A DNA stretch of 46,686 nucleotides from Phycisphaeraceae bacterium (GCA_007693965.1 RECQ01000049.1:1-46686), one strand, 5' to 3'; positions 32,329 to 41,786 are shown, numbered from the stretch's first letter. The notes: generated by a model not told the origin, from the sequence alone. Numbers and translations are program-made.

Positions 32329-33909
32329 ATGATCAAGAAACTGCTTCTCACCCTCGCAATTCTCGTGCTGCTCGCTGCGCTCGGCGCCGGCGCCTTCGTG
32401 TACATGTTCTTCAAGGGTCAGCCGGGCATCGGGAATTGGGTCGCCCAGCAGGTGGTGAACATCGCCAACACCTACCTGGTGCCGCAGATCACGTTCGAGA
32501 GTTTCGCCTATGACCATCCGGGTCGCCTGACATTGAACAATGTCGTGCTCACCGCGCCCGCGGGCGAGCGCGTCATCGAAATGCCCGCCCTGCGCGTGCA
32601 GCTCGCCGAGATTCCGCGCCGAGGCCAGCCCATCGTGATCGAGAGCATCGAGGTCGACCGCGGGAACCTTCACCTCATCCAGTCGCGGCGGGAGGATGGC
32701 GCCATCGAATTCGCGGGGCTCGTGCCCGCCGTGCGCACCGATCGTGTGCGCCAGCAGGATGAACTCACCGAGGATGTGCGCCTGAGCAACGTTCTCCAGA
32801 TGCGCAAGATCGTGATCAGGGATGGCGCCCTGACCTACGACGCCGGCGCCGGCCATCCGCCCATGTCCATACCAGGACTGACGCTCGATCTCGACATCGA
32901 GCCCATCACCGATGGTGAAGAAGCGGGCTGGTACGGGGTCAGCACCAGCGCGGAGCGGCGCCCGATCTGGAACATGGATGTGGACGGACGCATCAACCTC
33001 GACACCTTTGTCGCGGAGATCGCGAGCCTGAACTTCAAGGTTGATCTCCATGAAGAGGGATACGTCGCGCTGCCGCCGCAGATCCAGAGCATCCTGCGCC
33101 AGCATGACATCCAGGGCGATCTGTCCGCCAGCGGGCGCGGCCGCATTCCCCTGACGGACCCGACCAACGCCTCGCTCAGCATGGACATCAAACTCTCGAA
33201 CATCAACGCGGCGTTCGGTGAGGGACGTCTGCCCATCCAGAGGGGAGAAATGCTCGTCGAGGTGGCTGAGGGGCTCGCCAACATCGGGCCGATCGAGATG
33301 CGCATGCTCAACGGCATGCTGGAGGCCGGCGTCGAAGTCGAACTGAACAAGCCCGGCATGCCAACACAGGCGAACTGGAGGATTCGCGACTTCCAGATGC
33401 AAGATGCGCTGCGCACGCAGGCGCCCGAGGGACAGCCGCCGCGGATCGCGGGCGTGCTCGCCTGCGATGGCCAGGCGTCGCTTCTCCTGGCCGACCCGTT
33501 CGAGCAGCTCACGGGCCAGGGCAAGCTCACCGTGGCCAATGGTCGACTGGTGCTGCTGCCCATCATCAACGAGATCGCCGCGGCGATGAACCTGCTCGAT
33601 CGCGTGCAGGGCGCCGTTTCGCTGCGCGACACCGCCACCGCCGAATTCCACCTCACGCCCGAGTCCATTGACGTGCGCTCCTTCGAGGTCGTCTCGCAGG
33701 TCGTCGCCGCCCGCGGTTCGGGGAATATCTTTTACGACGGAAGGCTTGATCTTATCGTCAACGCCGGACCCCTCGAGCGCATTCAGGGCCTGCTGGGACA
33801 GGTCGGCGGCATCCTCGGACGCATCACCGATCAACTCGTCCGCTACCGCGTCCGCGGCACCATCGGCGACCCGAGCGTGAGCATGCAGCCGCTGCGCATC
33901 GGGTCGTAA
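32329..33909 (+). CDS. AsmA-like membrane-anchored protein
   Basis: A 526-residue protein with one N-terminal helix (LLLTLAILVLLAALGAGAFVYMF) and a long beta-rich periplasmic body, the AsmA/DUF748 layout. Such proteins are now seen as beta-groove carriers of lipids between membranes. Seen: repeated strand pairs such as FESFAYDHPGRLTLNNVVLTAP and VIESIEVDRGNLHLI, and a C-terminal AsmA-like part (GQGKLTVANGRLVLLPIINEIAAAMNLLD, then FYDGRLDLIVNAGPLERI; quoted in part). ATG at 32329, chosen because the helix begins there; the open frame to 32161 is non-homologous. Stands alone, divergent from the lipase-like gene. Confidence 0.75.
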   Translation: MIKKLLLTLAILVLLAALGAGAFVYMFFKGQPGIGNWVAQQVVNIANTYLVPQITFESFAYDHPGRLTLNNVVLTAPAGERVIEMPALRVQLAEIPRRGQPIVIESIEVDRGNLHLIQSRREDGAIEFAGLVPAVRTDRVRQQDELTEDVRLSNVLQMRKIVIRDGALTYDAGAGHPPMSIPGLTLDLDIEPITDGEEAGWYGVSTSAERRPIWNMDVDGRINLDTFVAEIASLNFKVDLHEEGYVALPPQIQSILRQHDIQGDLSASGRGRIPLTDPTNASLSMDIKLSNINAAFGEGRLPIQRGEMLVEVAEGLANIGPIEMRMLNGMLEAGVEVELNKPGMPTQANWRIRDFQMQDALRTQAPEGQPPRIAGVLACDGQASLLLADPFEQLTGQGKLTVANGRLVLLPIINEIAAAMNLLDRVQGAVSLRDTATAEFHLTPESIDVRSFEVVSQVVAARGSGNIFYDGRLDLIVNAGPLERIQGLLGQVGGILGRITDQLVRYRVRGTIGDPSVSMQPLRIGS

Positions 33910-33929
33910 GCAGCGATGTGATGATTCAG

Positions 33930-34009
33930 TTCAGCGAACCGGGGCGTCCACGCCCCGATTCTGCAAATACGATTCAGCGAGCCGGGGCGTCCCGCCCCGA
34001 TTCTGCAAT
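33930..34009 (+). repeat. 43-base tandem repeat with GGGGCG hairpins
   Basis: Two copies start at 33930 and 33973 (TTCAGCGA(A/G)CCGGGGCGT...). Each contains a CGGGGCG/CGCCCCG hairpin with a loop of three to four bases. It begins 20 bases after the AsmA-like stop and could act as its terminator. Confidence 0.7.
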
Positions 34010-34129
34010 TGCATCAACGCCCCGGCGCCAGACAGAAGTCGTCAGGCGTGAACCGGATCTGTTCTTCCGAACGTCTGCATCTGATCGCTCCCCGCGATGT
34101 CGCCTCGCGGATGTTCGTCGGGGCGGGGA

Positions 34130-34205
34130 CGCCCCGGCTCGCGAGGTGTCAACAGATCACGCCTGAACGCCCCGGCTCGCGTGGTGTCAATGGATCACGC
34201 CTGGA
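34130..34205 (-). repeat. 38-base tandem repeat that includes the erpA stop codon
   Basis: Copies 34130-34167 and 34168-34205 match at about 34 of 38 positions. The erpA TGA (34195-34197) lies inside the second copy, so the other copy looks like a duplicated gene end. Confidence 0.75.
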
Positions 34206-34527
34206 AGCTGGACCCGCAGCCGCAGGACGCGGTGGCGTTGGGGTTGTTGAAGACGAAGCCGCGGCCCATCACCTCGTCCTTGAAGTCGATGGTGACTCCA
34301 TTGAGATAGAGGTAGCTCTTGGGATCGCAGATCACCTTGACGCCGTGCTGATCGAAGAGCTCGTCGTGCTCCTTCTCGCTCTCAGTGAGATCGAGAATGT
34401 AGCTGAAACCGGAGCACCCGCCGCCCTTGACGCCGACGCGCAGGCGCACCTTGTCGGAGTCCAGCTCCTGCTGGTCAATGATGGTCTTGATCTCGCGGGC
34501 TGCGGTCTCTGAGAGTGTGATGGCCAT
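34195..34527 (-). CDS. Iron-sulfur cluster insertion protein (ErpA/IscA family)
   Basis: A 110-residue A-type Fe-S carrier that passes clusters to apoproteins. Three conserved Cys are present: VKGGGCSGFSYIL and the C-terminal SCGCGSSF. Other landmarks: MAITLSETAAREIKTII, YLNGVTIDFKDEVMGRGFVFNNPNA. Length matches the family. The ATG at 34525-34527 has AGGAG about eleven bases upstream; the leader beyond that is a heptamer array. The extra upstream frame to 34683 is repeat sequence. Confidence 0.94.
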   Translation of the reverse strand: MAITLSETAAREIKTIIDQQELDSDKVRLRVGVKGGGCSGFSYILDLTESEKEHDELFDQHGVKVICDPKSYLYLNGVTIDFKDEVMGRGFVFNNPNATASCGCGSSFQA

Positions 34528-34548
34528 TCGTAAAACTACTCCTGGGAA

Positions 34549-34620
34549 GTTCTGAGTGCTGAGTGCTGGGTGCTGAGTGAGTTCCGAGTGCCGAGTTCCG
34601 AGTTCCGAGTTCCGAGTGTC
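34549..34620 (-). repeat. Heptanucleotide arrays in the erpA leader
   Basis: Units AGTTCTG, AGTGCTG, GGTGCTG (34549-34580) are followed by AGTTCCG/AGTGCCG units up to 34620. The same families appear at 20358 and 23466. Confidence 0.85.
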
Positions 34621-34691
34621 GGGTTTGGGCGCCGGGTGTCGGTGTGGAGACATGCTCAACTCGCCGAATCCAGCATTCCGCATCTCCCCGA

Positions 34692-35453
34692 CTATACGCC
34701 CTGATCGGGCATCATTCGCAGTTCGTCCCGCAGGATCGACGCCAGCTCGTAGTTCTCCTGCTCCAGGGCCTTCTTGAGGCGGTCCCGGAGCTCGCTGCGG
34801 GGGCTGACGGGCAGTTTGGGGGCCAGGGCGTCGCGCATGCCCTGCAGGAGCTGCACTTCGGCCGACTGGTCAAACTGGTCCGGGGAACCTGCCTCCTCGA
34901 AGTGGCCTCGGATTCGCTCCAGGGCCTCGTCGATCGCCAGCATGGCGGCCTTGGGCTCCTTGTCCTTGATTGCCTGGCTGGCCAGGGCCCGCGCCCGCAT
35001 CATGGTGATGTAGGGCCGGAACTGCTCCAAGGCGGTGCGGTCCTCCTCGGTCTGGCCGTGCTGGGCGCAAAGATCCAGAGCCCGCAGGTTCCGCGAGGTG
35101 TCACGGATCACGCCCTCGTAGTCCTCAAGGATGAAGAGGGCGACGTAGCGGTGGTAGTACTGGGCCGCCTCCTCGCGGATGGAGCGGCACGCCTCCGGGT
35201 CCAGGGCGAATGCATCGGGCTCGCCCCCCTCGCCCATGTGCTCGTCCAGGTGGGCCTCGTACAGCTCCAGCAGGCTCTCGAACCCCTCGGGCCGCTGGCC
35301 GTCGGGGCGGCCCTCGACCTCCATCTGCAGGATTCCGAGGTCGAGGCGGAGCTGAATCTTGGAGCGGCCGTCCTCGCCCTCGATGATGCGCACCGAGAGC
35401 TGGCCCGGTTCATAGGGCCATTCCCGCAGCAGACTGGTCAGATCGTGCGACAT
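34692..35453 (-). CDS. UVR-motif (UvrB/UvrC domain) protein
   Basis: A 253-residue cytoplasmic protein. The C-terminal 30 residues ([20 protein letters not shown] followed by ILRDELR) are a clear UvrB/UvrC motif, a helical hairpin for protein contact. The N-terminal part is strand-rich ([24 protein letters not shown]), and the middle is a helical array ([26 protein letters not shown]-like). Such proteins are common in planctomycetes and in Clp-adaptor-like McsA relatives, but no zinc CxxC is present, so it is not McsA. ATG at 35451-35453; ATG 35489 is an alternative. Divergent from the sigma factor gene. Confidence 0.75.
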   Translation of the reverse strand: MSHDLTSLLREWPYEPGQLSVRIIEGEDGRSKIQLRLDLGILQMEVEGRPDGQRPEGFESLLELYEAHLDEHMGEGGEPDAFALDPEACRSIREEAAQYYHRYVALFILEDYEGVIRDTSRNLRALDLCAQHGQTEEDRTALEQFRPYITMMRARALASQAIKDKEPKAAMLAIDEALERIRGHFEEAGSPDQFDQSAEVQLLQGMRDALAPKLPVSPRSELRDRLKKALEQENYELASILRDELRMMPDQGV

Positions 35454-35801
35454 CGGTCCGTGACAGCCTCCTCGCGTCTTTCGCTCCATGTCAGGACTAT
35501 AGCCGGGTTCCCAGACCTGCCCCGGCGGGGCCCGCCGCCGATATCCAGCCCGGGAACCTGTCCGGACCCCTTCGCATCGGCCGATCACGCCCCAGCCTCA
35601 AGCGGAGGGAACCGCCCGCCGATCTTGGACGAACAGTTCGATGAGCAGGCGTACAGGCGAACGTCCCAAAATCCAGCATTGTCTGGGATCGACCCATGTC
35701 CGGTCGAGACGCTCGCGCATGGCGACGGTGAATCCCACCGGCGCGACCTGGGCGCCCGCTGCCGAACTCCGCGGCCGGAGGACGGAGGGAGTCACGGGTT
35801 C
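35454..35801. other. Divergent intergenic region, no gene seen
   Basis: About 350 bases between the UVR-motif gene and the sigma-factor gene. It should hold their promoters, but I see no convincing promoter pair, repeat or RNA structure. The open frame that runs through it in front of the sigma gene lacks family similarity. Confidence 0.5.
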
Positions 35802-36740
35802 ATGCGCAGGTCATACGCCAAATCCGATCTCGACGCCTACATGCGCGAGATCAACCGCGTCGACATGCTCACTCCCGAGGAGGAGAAGGAGCTCGGCTGG
35901 CGCGTCATCAACGACAACTGCCCCGAGGCCCGCGAGCGCATGGTCCGCGCCAACCTCCGCCTCGTCATCTCCATCGCCAAGCGCTACACCAACCGCGGCC
36001 TCTCTCTCTCCGACCTGATCGAAGAAGGCAACATCGGCCTCATCCGCGCCGTCGAGGGCTTCGACCCCGCCCAGGGCGCCCGCTTCAGCACCTACGGCTC
36101 GTGGTGGATCAAACAATCCATCAAGCGGGCCCTGATCAACGCCGTGCAACCGATCCACATCCCCGCCTACATGGTCGAACTCATCGCGCGCTGGAAACAG
36201 GCCAGCCGCGACCTGGAGCGTCAGAACGGACGCCAGCCCTCCAGCCAGGAGCTGGCGGAAGTGATGAACATCCCGCTCAAGAAGGTTCGCATCATCCGCA
36301 AGGCGGTGAAGGCCTTCCACTCGCCCACGCAGGCGCCCATCGGCGAGGACGGCGAGGTGATGAACCTCTCCGGAAGCCTCGCCGATCCCCGCGGCTCCAC
36401 GCCGGAAGAGGAAGTGCTGCTGCAGGATGAACTGGACACCATCCAGCGCCTGCTCGAAACCATCGACGACCGCGAGGGCGCCGTCCTGCAGATGCGCTTC
36501 GGCCTCGACGGCGAAGAGCCCAAGACGCTCAAGCAGATCGGCGAGGAAATCGGCGTCACACGCGAACGTGTGCGCCAGATCGAGCTCGAAGCCCTGCGCA
36601 AGCTCAACAAACGCCTCAGCGACGACAAGCCCAGCCGCTTCTTCAAGAAGACCGAAGGGGAAGAAGCGGACAGCGACGCCGGCGCCTCGAAGCGCCGGCG
36701 CGAGCCGCCCGATTCACCCTTCGTCCGCGCGGCGGGATAG
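35802..36740 (+). CDS. RNA polymerase sigma-70 factor, RpoD/RpoS-like (group 2)
   Basis: A 312-residue sigma factor. Region 1.2 ([21 protein letters not shown]), region 2 ([57 protein letters not shown] with the aromatic row that melts the -10), region 3 ([20 protein letters not shown]), and region 4.2 ([20 protein letters not shown]) are all present. It lacks the long region 1.1 and the non-conserved insert of a housekeeping RpoD, so it is group 2-like or a compact primary sigma. The C-terminal 30 residues are charged and outside the family. ATG at 35802 with GGAGGGAG about eleven bases upstream. Confidence 0.92.
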   Translation: MRRSYAKSDLDAYMREINRVDMLTPEEEKELGWRVINDNCPEARERMVRANLRLVISIAKRYTNRGLSLSDLIEEGNIGLIRAVEGFDPAQGARFSTYGSWWIKQSIKRALINAVQPIHIPAYMVELIARWKQASRDLERQNGRQPSSQELAEVMNIPLKKVRIIRKAVKAFHSPTQAPIGEDGEVMNLSGSLADPRGSTPEEEVLLQDELDTIQRLLETIDDREGAVLQMRFGLDGEEPKTLKQIGEEIGVTRERVRQIELEALRKLNKRLSDDKPSRFFKKTEGEEADSDAGASKRRREPPDSPFVRAAG

Positions 36741-36757
36741 TCGTTGCGCCGCCAGGC

Positions 36758-38170
36758 TCAGGGGCAGGGCCCCCAGTTGCCGAGAAGCGTCGCCAGGTTC
36801 GATGCGCCGATCATGGTCGTGCCGCCGCAATCAAACGCAGATTCGCACGCGGAGGATGTCGAGCCCCAACATCCCAGCAGCGTCGCCAGATCGCCGCCGC
36901 CCACGCTTCCGGAGCCGGTGAGGTCGCAGGGACACGGCGCGCCGGCACCGTTGAACTCGATCGAAACATCGTCGAGCAACATCACCATCTCGTTGCCCAT
37001 CCCCTCGCCTCGGTAGCAGAAACGGAGCAATGTCGGACCGAAGTCCGGATCAGGGTCAATCGGCAGCGACACGGGCGAATCCCCATTCACGGAGGCCGAG
37101 ACCTCCATCGCGCCGAAGCTCAGGGCCAGCTCGATGCGCACCCATTGCCCGATCGCCGTGGCGCCGGAGAGCGGGTACAGCGAGGTCGAAGCGTCCGGAC
37201 CGCCGATCCCGGTGACCACCAGATTCGCCCCGGCGTCGTCAAACTCGACTCCCCAGGCGTTCGTGAACCCGGAGTCGCCGACGTGCTGGATCGTCAGCCG
37301 CGGCTTCACCGCCGACCCGCCGGGAGGCGTCGTCTCAAGATTCACGTAGAAAGTCCAGGTGTAATCCTCCTCCGCCGGCGCGACGATGGGCAGGCTGTAG
37401 AAGCGATTCTGCACATCGCCCGGATCGCGGTCGCGGATCCGGAGCCAGCGCGTCGACGTCGAGCCCGGCCTCGGGCCCACGACGCCCTGAGCGTCATTCA
37501 CAACGCGCACTGAGAAGCGACCGGGGTCGCTCGAATTCACGATGAACCAGCCATCAATCGCCTCGACCTCCTGTCCGAGCGGCACAGACTCGAAATCCTG
37601 CAGGCCGCCGGGATACTCGAGAGAGGACGGGATCGAGCCCGCATTCGTCATGAAGGGCGCCCCGAGCGAGGGAAGCTCGTTGGTGAACCAGTCCACGGGT
37701 GTGAATCCGAACTCCTCCCACACCAGCGTCATTCCCGCAGGCGGCGAGGCAGTGAACGCCGCACCGCTCGGCCAGAGACCCGCCGTCGAAGCCAGCCCGG
37801 TGCGCCCCACATTGGCCTGCGGCCCGTACTTGAGCCCATGCACGATGTTCGCCGCCTGGTTGAACGGAGTCTGGGAATACAGCCACAGGTCGGAATCGGT
37901 GTTGTTCAGGCTCGTGACCGCGAAGACCCTGCGCTCGCCTGCGTCGAAGGATGTTCCCGACGGGATGACTGACTGGTAGTTGAACCGATGACAGAACGGG
38001 TGATTCGAGCCGGTCGTGAAAGCGGGACCCGTGTTCAAAATCTCGACCATGTTGCCCGACGGACTCACCTCAGTGATGCGCAGGTTCGCCACCTGCGCAT
38101 ACGTGGTGGAGCACGCAAGAAGCCCCGACAGGGCGCAGCCCGTCGCCAATGAACGCGCGATGCTTGACAT
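36758..38170 (-). CDS. Secreted lamin-tail-domain protein with GC-type dockerin
   Basis: A 470-residue exported protein. Signal peptide residues 1-25 (ending STTYAQ). Residues about 27-150 look like a lamin-tail domain (LRITEVSPSGNMVEILNTGP, then FDAGERRVFAVTSLNN). Residues about 200-400 form a beta-sandwich resembling a concanavalin-like lectin fold (WTFYVNLET, WVRIELALSFGAMEVSASVNG, MLLDDVSIEF). Residues 415-470 are the dockerin: CDLTGSGSVGGGDLATLLGCWG, then a degenerate second half CGGTTMIGASNLATLLGNWG and PCP. The calcium Asp residues are weaker than in the esterase. ATG at 38168-38170 with AGAGGA eight bases upstream. Role unknown; probably a cell-surface or extracellular structural protein. 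Confidence 0.78.
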   Translation of the reverse strand: MSSIARSLATGCALSGLLACSTTYAQVANLRITEVSPSGNMVEILNTGPAFTTGSNHPFCHRFNYQSVIPSGTSFDAGERRVFAVTSLNNTDSDLWLYSQTPFNQAANIVHGLKYGPQANVGRTGLASTAGLWPSGAAFTASPPAGMTLVWEEFGFTPVDWFTNELPSLGAPFMTNAGSIPSSLEYPGGLQDFESVPLGQEVEAIDGWFIVNSSDPGRFSVRVVNDAQGVVGPRPGSTSTRWLRIRDRDPGDVQNRFYSLPIVAPAEEDYTWTFYVNLETTPPGGSAVKPRLTIQHVGDSGFTNAWGVEFDDAGANLVVTGIGGPDASTSLYPLSGATAIGQWVRIELALSFGAMEVSASVNGDSPVSLPIDPDPDFGPTLLRFCYRGEGMGNEMVMLLDDVSIEFNGAGAPCPCDLTGSGSVGGGDLATLLGCWGSTSSACESAFDCGGTTMIGASNLATLLGNWGPCP

Positions 38171-38591
38171 GTCTGGATCCTCTCTCACTTCTCTGTCCGG
38201 CGCCGAAGTGGCAATCTTCGTCACACGCTCAGGACACAGAATGATACTTTTCGAGGGTCGCTGGTCATATTGAAAAACCGTGACCCTCCGGTGAAAATCT
38301 CGCGATCCCCGAGTCCGTTTTCCCGATCCTGTCGCCCCGACCCTGAGTGGCAGCCCCCGGGCCACCCGGCGACGCCGCCACGTTGACCGAGACGCTTTCG
38401 GATGAATATTGAGAACGCAAGCCTCTCTCAGACAGATGCTTCGAACGCTTCGGGCCTGAGCCTCGGACCTGAGTGGCGACGAGGCGTCATGGCCATCCCG
38501 CCGGAGATGAAGCCGCATGAGAGGCCGGATCTTCCCTGAACTGCCGGGCGAAGCCGCCCCGGCGTCCTGTCGACCGATCAGGCGCGTTCCT
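38171..38591. other. Intergenic region, no gene seen
   Basis: About 420 bases between the gcvT end and the lamin-tail gene start, both on the minus strand. The stretch near 38215-38285 is less GC-rich and probably carries the promoter of the lamin-tail gene. No ORF with family similarity, RNA gene or repeat was found. I checked it for a glycine riboswitch because gcvT is adjacent; it is downstream of gcvT, and no such fold is evident. Confidence 0.45.
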
Positions 38592-39728
38592 CTATGCCGC
38601 CGGCTGCTTCTTCGGCGCCTTGTAGAACGGCAGCGCCGTCGCCATCGCCTCCAGCCGCGCCCGGCCCGCATCCACCTCCAGCGCCGTCCCCGGCTCGCAC
38701 AGGGCCGAGTCCACCATCGCCATTGCGATCGGGCGCTCCAGCGTCGGGCTCAAACAAGCGCTGGTCACCACGCCCACCTGCTTCTCGCCCTGCATCACCG
38801 GCATGTCGGCCCGGGCGGTGCGCCGGCCCTCGATGAGCAGGCCTGTCAGCTTGCGCGGCAGGCCGTTCTTCTGCGCTTCGCGCAGTGCGTCAAGCCCGAT
38901 GAAGGCCTCGCCCCGTTCGTCCTGGTCCTTGTCCATGGTGATGGCGAAGTCCACGCCGCAGGCGAGGGCGTTGATGTCCTCGCCCAGCTCGTGGCCATAC
39001 AGCGGCATGCCCGCCTCCATGCGCAGCGTGTCGCGGGCGCCGAGGCCGATGGGGCGGATGGCGCCCTGCGGATCATCCAGGTCGATTCCCTTCTTGATCA
39101 GCTTCATCACCATCTCGACCTTGTCCGCCGGCATCATCACCTCGACGCCGTCCTCGCCCGTGTAACCCGTGCGGCTGACGATCAGCTTCATGATCAGCAG
39201 GTTCTTCACCGTGAAGCGATACCGCTTGAGCGTCGGGATCTCGGTGCTGAAGTTGCCGATGCGCTCCATCACCGCGGGGCCCTGGATGGCCACCATGCCG
39301 GTCTTCATGGTCTGGTCGTCGATTGTGACCTTGAACTCGCTCGCCGCCCGCACATCCTCGAAGTGCCCGAGCAGCTTCTCGCGGTTGCTGGCGTTGACGA
39401 CCATGAGAAATTCGTCGTCGTCCATGCGGTAGACCAGCACATCGTCGCGCACGCCGCCGGTTTCGTTGCACACCAGCGAATAGCGGCACTGGCCCTGCTG
39501 CATGTCGCTGAGGCGGCGCGTGCAGAGCTTCTCCAGCAGCCGCCGCGCATGGCGCCCGCGAAATCGCACCCGCCCCATGTGCGAGACGTCGAACAGGCCG
39601 CCGGATGAGCGCACCTGCCGGTGTTCCTCAACGATGCCGGTGTAGAGGATGGGCATCTCCCAGCCCGCGAAGTCCACCATCTTGGCGCTGTGGCGGACGT
39701 GGAACTGATGAAACGGCGTGCGCAGCAA
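38592..39728 (-). CDS. gcvT: Aminomethyltransferase (glycine cleavage T protein)
   Basis: A 378-residue folate enzyme that takes the aminomethyl group from lipoyl-H protein and gives 5,10-methylene-THF plus ammonia. Seen: TPFHQFHVRHSAKMVDFAGWEMP, LFDVSHMGRVRFRG, GGVRDDVLVYRMDDDEFLMVVNASN, the IQGPAV segment, SRTGYTGEDGVEV, IRPIGLGARDTLRMEAGMPLYG, and the C-terminal barrel with VGVVTSACLSPTL. Start is the TTG at 39726-39728 because GAGGAGG lies exactly six bases before it and the family begins there; the frame to 39791 is extra. gcvH and gcvP are not in the window. Confidence 0.93.
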   Translation of the reverse strand: MLRTPFHQFHVRHSAKMVDFAGWEMPILYTGIVEEHRQVRSSGGLFDVSHMGRVRFRGRHARRLLEKLCTRRLSDMQQGQCRYSLVCNETGGVRDDVLVYRMDDDEFLMVVNASNREKLLGHFEDVRAASEFKVTIDDQTMKTGMVAIQGPAVMERIGNFSTEIPTLKRYRFTVKNLLIMKLIVSRTGYTGEDGVEVMMPADKVEMVMKLIKKGIDLDDPQGAIRPIGLGARDTLRMEAGMPLYGHELGEDINALACGVDFAITMDKDQDERGEAFIGLDALREAQKNGLPRKLTGLLIEGRRTARADMPVMQGEKQVGVVTSACLSPTLERPIAMAMVDSALCEPGTALEVDAGRARLEAMATALPFYKAPKKQPAA

Positions 39729-39734
39729 GGGGAG

Positions 39735-39741
39735 CCTCCTC
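39735..39741 (-). promoter_or_regulatory. Strong Shine-Dalgarno selecting a TTG start for gcvT
   Basis: GAGGAGG on the minus strand, then six bases, then TTG at 39728. No ATG or GTG in frame is better placed. Confidence 0.8.
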
Positions 39742-39854
39742 AATCCATCTGTTTCCGCGGCGGGGCCGCGTCGAGAGCGAACCCCCAACATACCCGCGCC
39801 AAGGGCCCCCCGCCCGAGCAGCCCGCCCGGGCCCCGCCGGCCGATCCAACGGCC

Positions 39855-40679
39855 TCAAACACCCCACGGCATGTTGTCGATCAGGCGCACCCCGCCCACG
39901 ACGCCCGCCGCCAGCGCCCGCGCCGGCCGACCGGGGCGCACCGCCTCCAGCGTGGCGGCGTCGCGAACCGCGGCGTATTCCACCTCCACCCCGCCGACCT
40001 CCATCATGCGGCGCATCGCCCGCTCGGCGGCGGGCGGGTCGGTCTCGACCTGCGCCGCCTCCAGGCCGCGCCAGATCGACAGCCCCCGACGACGCGCATC
40101 GGCCGACAGCAGCGCGTTGCGGCTGCTCAGCGCCATGCCGTCCGCCTCGCGCACCGTCGGGCAGGGCTCGATCTCAATCTTCCCGCCGGCGCGCTCCACC
40201 ATCGCGCGGATCACGCAGAGCTGCTGCCAGTCCTTCTCGCCGAAGACCGCGGCCCGCGGCCTGGTCAGCTCGAACAGTCGCGACACTACCGCGCACACGC
40301 CGGCGAAGTGGCCCGGACGGAAGCGGTCCTCCAGCCCCGGCGCGGTGGCGACGCGCGGCAGGGCGGACTCCGGCGCCGATTCGACGCCGCGGGGATACAC
40401 CGCGCCGACATCCGGCGCGAACAGGCACGCCACGCCCGCGGCTTCGCACTTGCGGGCGTCGTCCTCCAGCGAGCGCGGGTAGCGCTCGAAGTCGGATGGA
40501 TCGTTGAACTGGGTGGGATTGACAAAGAGGCTCACGACAATGTCGCCGCCGCCTTCACCGGCCAGCGCCGCCGCCCGCTCGATCAGCGCCATGTGCCCTG
40601 CGTGCAGCGCCCCCATGGTCGGGACGAGGACGCCGCCGGAGAAATCCGCCAGCCCGGACGCATCGCGCACGATCTGCAT
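39855..40679 (-). CDS. panC: Pantothenate synthetase
   Basis: A 274-residue enzyme that joins pantoate and beta-alanine with ATP to make pantothenate, the precursor of coenzyme A. Seen: VPTMGALHAGHMALI with the first nucleotide-binding His motif, VVSLFVNPTQFNDPSDFERYPR, FRPGHFAGVCAVVSRLFEL, VFGEKDWQQLCVIRAMV, and ADGMALSSRNALLSADARR with the KMSKS-like Ser motif. Length is normal. ATG at 40677-40679; the TTG at 40688 is possible. It runs in the same direction as gcvT after 126 bases. No panB or panD is present. Confidence 0.93.
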   Translation of the reverse strand: MQIVRDASGLADFSGGVLVPTMGALHAGHMALIERAAALAGEGGGDIVVSLFVNPTQFNDPSDFERYPRSLEDDARKCEAAGVACLFAPDVGAVYPRGVESAPESALPRVATAPGLEDRFRPGHFAGVCAVVSRLFELTRPRAAVFGEKDWQQLCVIRAMVERAGGKIEIEPCPTVREADGMALSSRNALLSADARRRGLSIWRGLEAAQVETDPPAAERAMRRMMEVGGVEVEYAAVRDAATLEAVRPGRPARALAAGVVGGVRLIDNMPWGV

Positions 40680-40712
40680 GAGGAGCAAGGCTGATGGGGT
40701 CGGGCGACGGCG

Positions 40713-41015
40713 TCAAGCGGGAGGGGCAGAGGATGCAGTGGGCTGTGGGCAGCAGGCGACAGGATCGTTTGCGAGCGCCTGCACGCTGCGCAGGATGTCG
40801 AGCTGCTCCTGGAGCTGCATGGCGCCGGTGTCGGTGTGGTCGAAATCGAGATCCGACCCCGACCCGGAATCCGTCGGGTCCGCGTAGTCGGTGATCTTGG
40901 TGATCTCATTGGCGAAGTTGTGCTCGCGCTCCTGGAGGGAGTCGTTGGCGCCGCCGAAGGCGCCGTCGCCGTTCACATCCTTCTCGAACTCGCCCCAGTT
41001 CCCGAGCATGTCCAA
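40713..41015 (-). pseudogene. RHS/YD-repeat remnant (fragment C)
   Basis: About 100 codons that align with the middle of fragment B: MDMLGNWGEFEKDVNGDGAF, then SLQEREHNFANEITKITDYA and TDTGAMQLQEQLDILRSV. The homologous DNA spans about 40790-41014 and matches 43357-43578. It has no 5' start of its own and its tip is gone: after SVQALAND the frame runs briefly through unrelated GC-rich sequence to a stop. I read it as the oldest, decayed member of the RHS array. Confidence 0.75.
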
Positions 41016-41081
41016 CGTCTAACACTCACCCCAGCGAGCTAGCATTCAAGATCATTAAGTACGCTTGTGACACTGAGAGCA

Positions 41082-41786
41082 TCAATCTTGATCGGCTTCC
41101 TGATAACCACACTCGGAACACGGATGTCCGCGCGGTGTTCCAGAGAGATTATACGCACACTTCACACATCTCACTCGACACTTTCTGATGCTACGAATAA
41201 TTCCCCTATGCGTCGCAATCACGCAAAAAGAAAGGGAGCAGAGAAATACAGCCGTGACCGCAGAGTTAATAATAAATGGGATTGCATGAAAGCGAAGTGG
41301 AATTGTCCTTGCGTTACGATCGCCTGCTCTCCATCCCCCTATCAACACTGTTTTGTCACTTCGAAAATCCCCCCACTCATGCCAGCTCATCCAACGAAAT
41401 GGAAACCCGTACGCCCTCTCAATCGTCACAATCTCACCAGGCACGAACTGCCTTCGCATAGAATCAACGTGCCACATCGCCCAACCGGGCGGCTCTGAAG
41501 TTGTGTCTATGATGGGACTGAGCTTTCTCCCAAACGCATCTGTGTCACTTGGGTGAATATTACATTGTTCCGAAAGTTTCAAATGCGACATCGACCATAT
41601 GCAATCAATACTCGAGTTGCGGTAGTACTTGAATGCCAAGTGCCGCCTCTCGTCGACAACGCTTGTAAATACTATGACTACCTGTAGAGCCGCGCTTAGC
41701 CCCAACGCTAAAGCGATCGCAACACACACTCGGTTACAATGACCAAATGTTGACAACTTTCGCATACTATGCAATGCTTTCAACAA
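41082..41786 (-). CDS. Putative membrane protein with zinc ribbon, candidate immunity protein
   Basis: A 234-residue protein with an N-terminal helix (VCVAIALALGLSAALQVVIVF), an extracytoplasmic part of about 130 residues with two Cys, a second helix (IINSAVTAVFLCSLSFCVIA), and a C-terminal zinc ribbon CVKCAYNLSGTPRGHPCSECGYQ (split here: CVKCAYNLSG, then CSECGYQ). The ribbon type is common in planctomycete membrane proteins. The gene is AT-rich compared with the genome, lies right after the tip of fragment B on the same strand, and is followed by fragment C. By position it could be the immunity partner of tip B. No family name recognised. Confidence 0.6.
   Translation of the reverse strand: MLKALHSMRKLSTFGHCNRVCVAIALALGLSAALQVVIVFTSVVDERRHLAFKYYRNSSIDCIWSMSHLKLSEQCNIHPSDTDAFGRKLSPIIDTTSEPPGWAMWHVDSMRRQFVPGEIVTIERAYGFPFRWMSWHEWGDFRSDKTVLIGGWRAGDRNARTIPLRFHAIPFIINSAVTAVFLCSLSFCVIATHRGIIRSIRKCRVRCVKCAYNLSGTPRGHPCSECGYQEADQD

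Noticed and set aside
32284-33834. 516-codon open frame opposite the AsmA-like gene
   Set aside because: Antisense shadow; the plus-strand product has a membrane helix and AsmA-like strands while this one is His/Asp/Arg-rich without any domain.
34692-35453. McsA-type Clp adaptor
   Set aside because: It shares only the C-terminal UVR motif; the zinc-binding CxxC motifs of McsA are absent and no mcsB/clpC is near.
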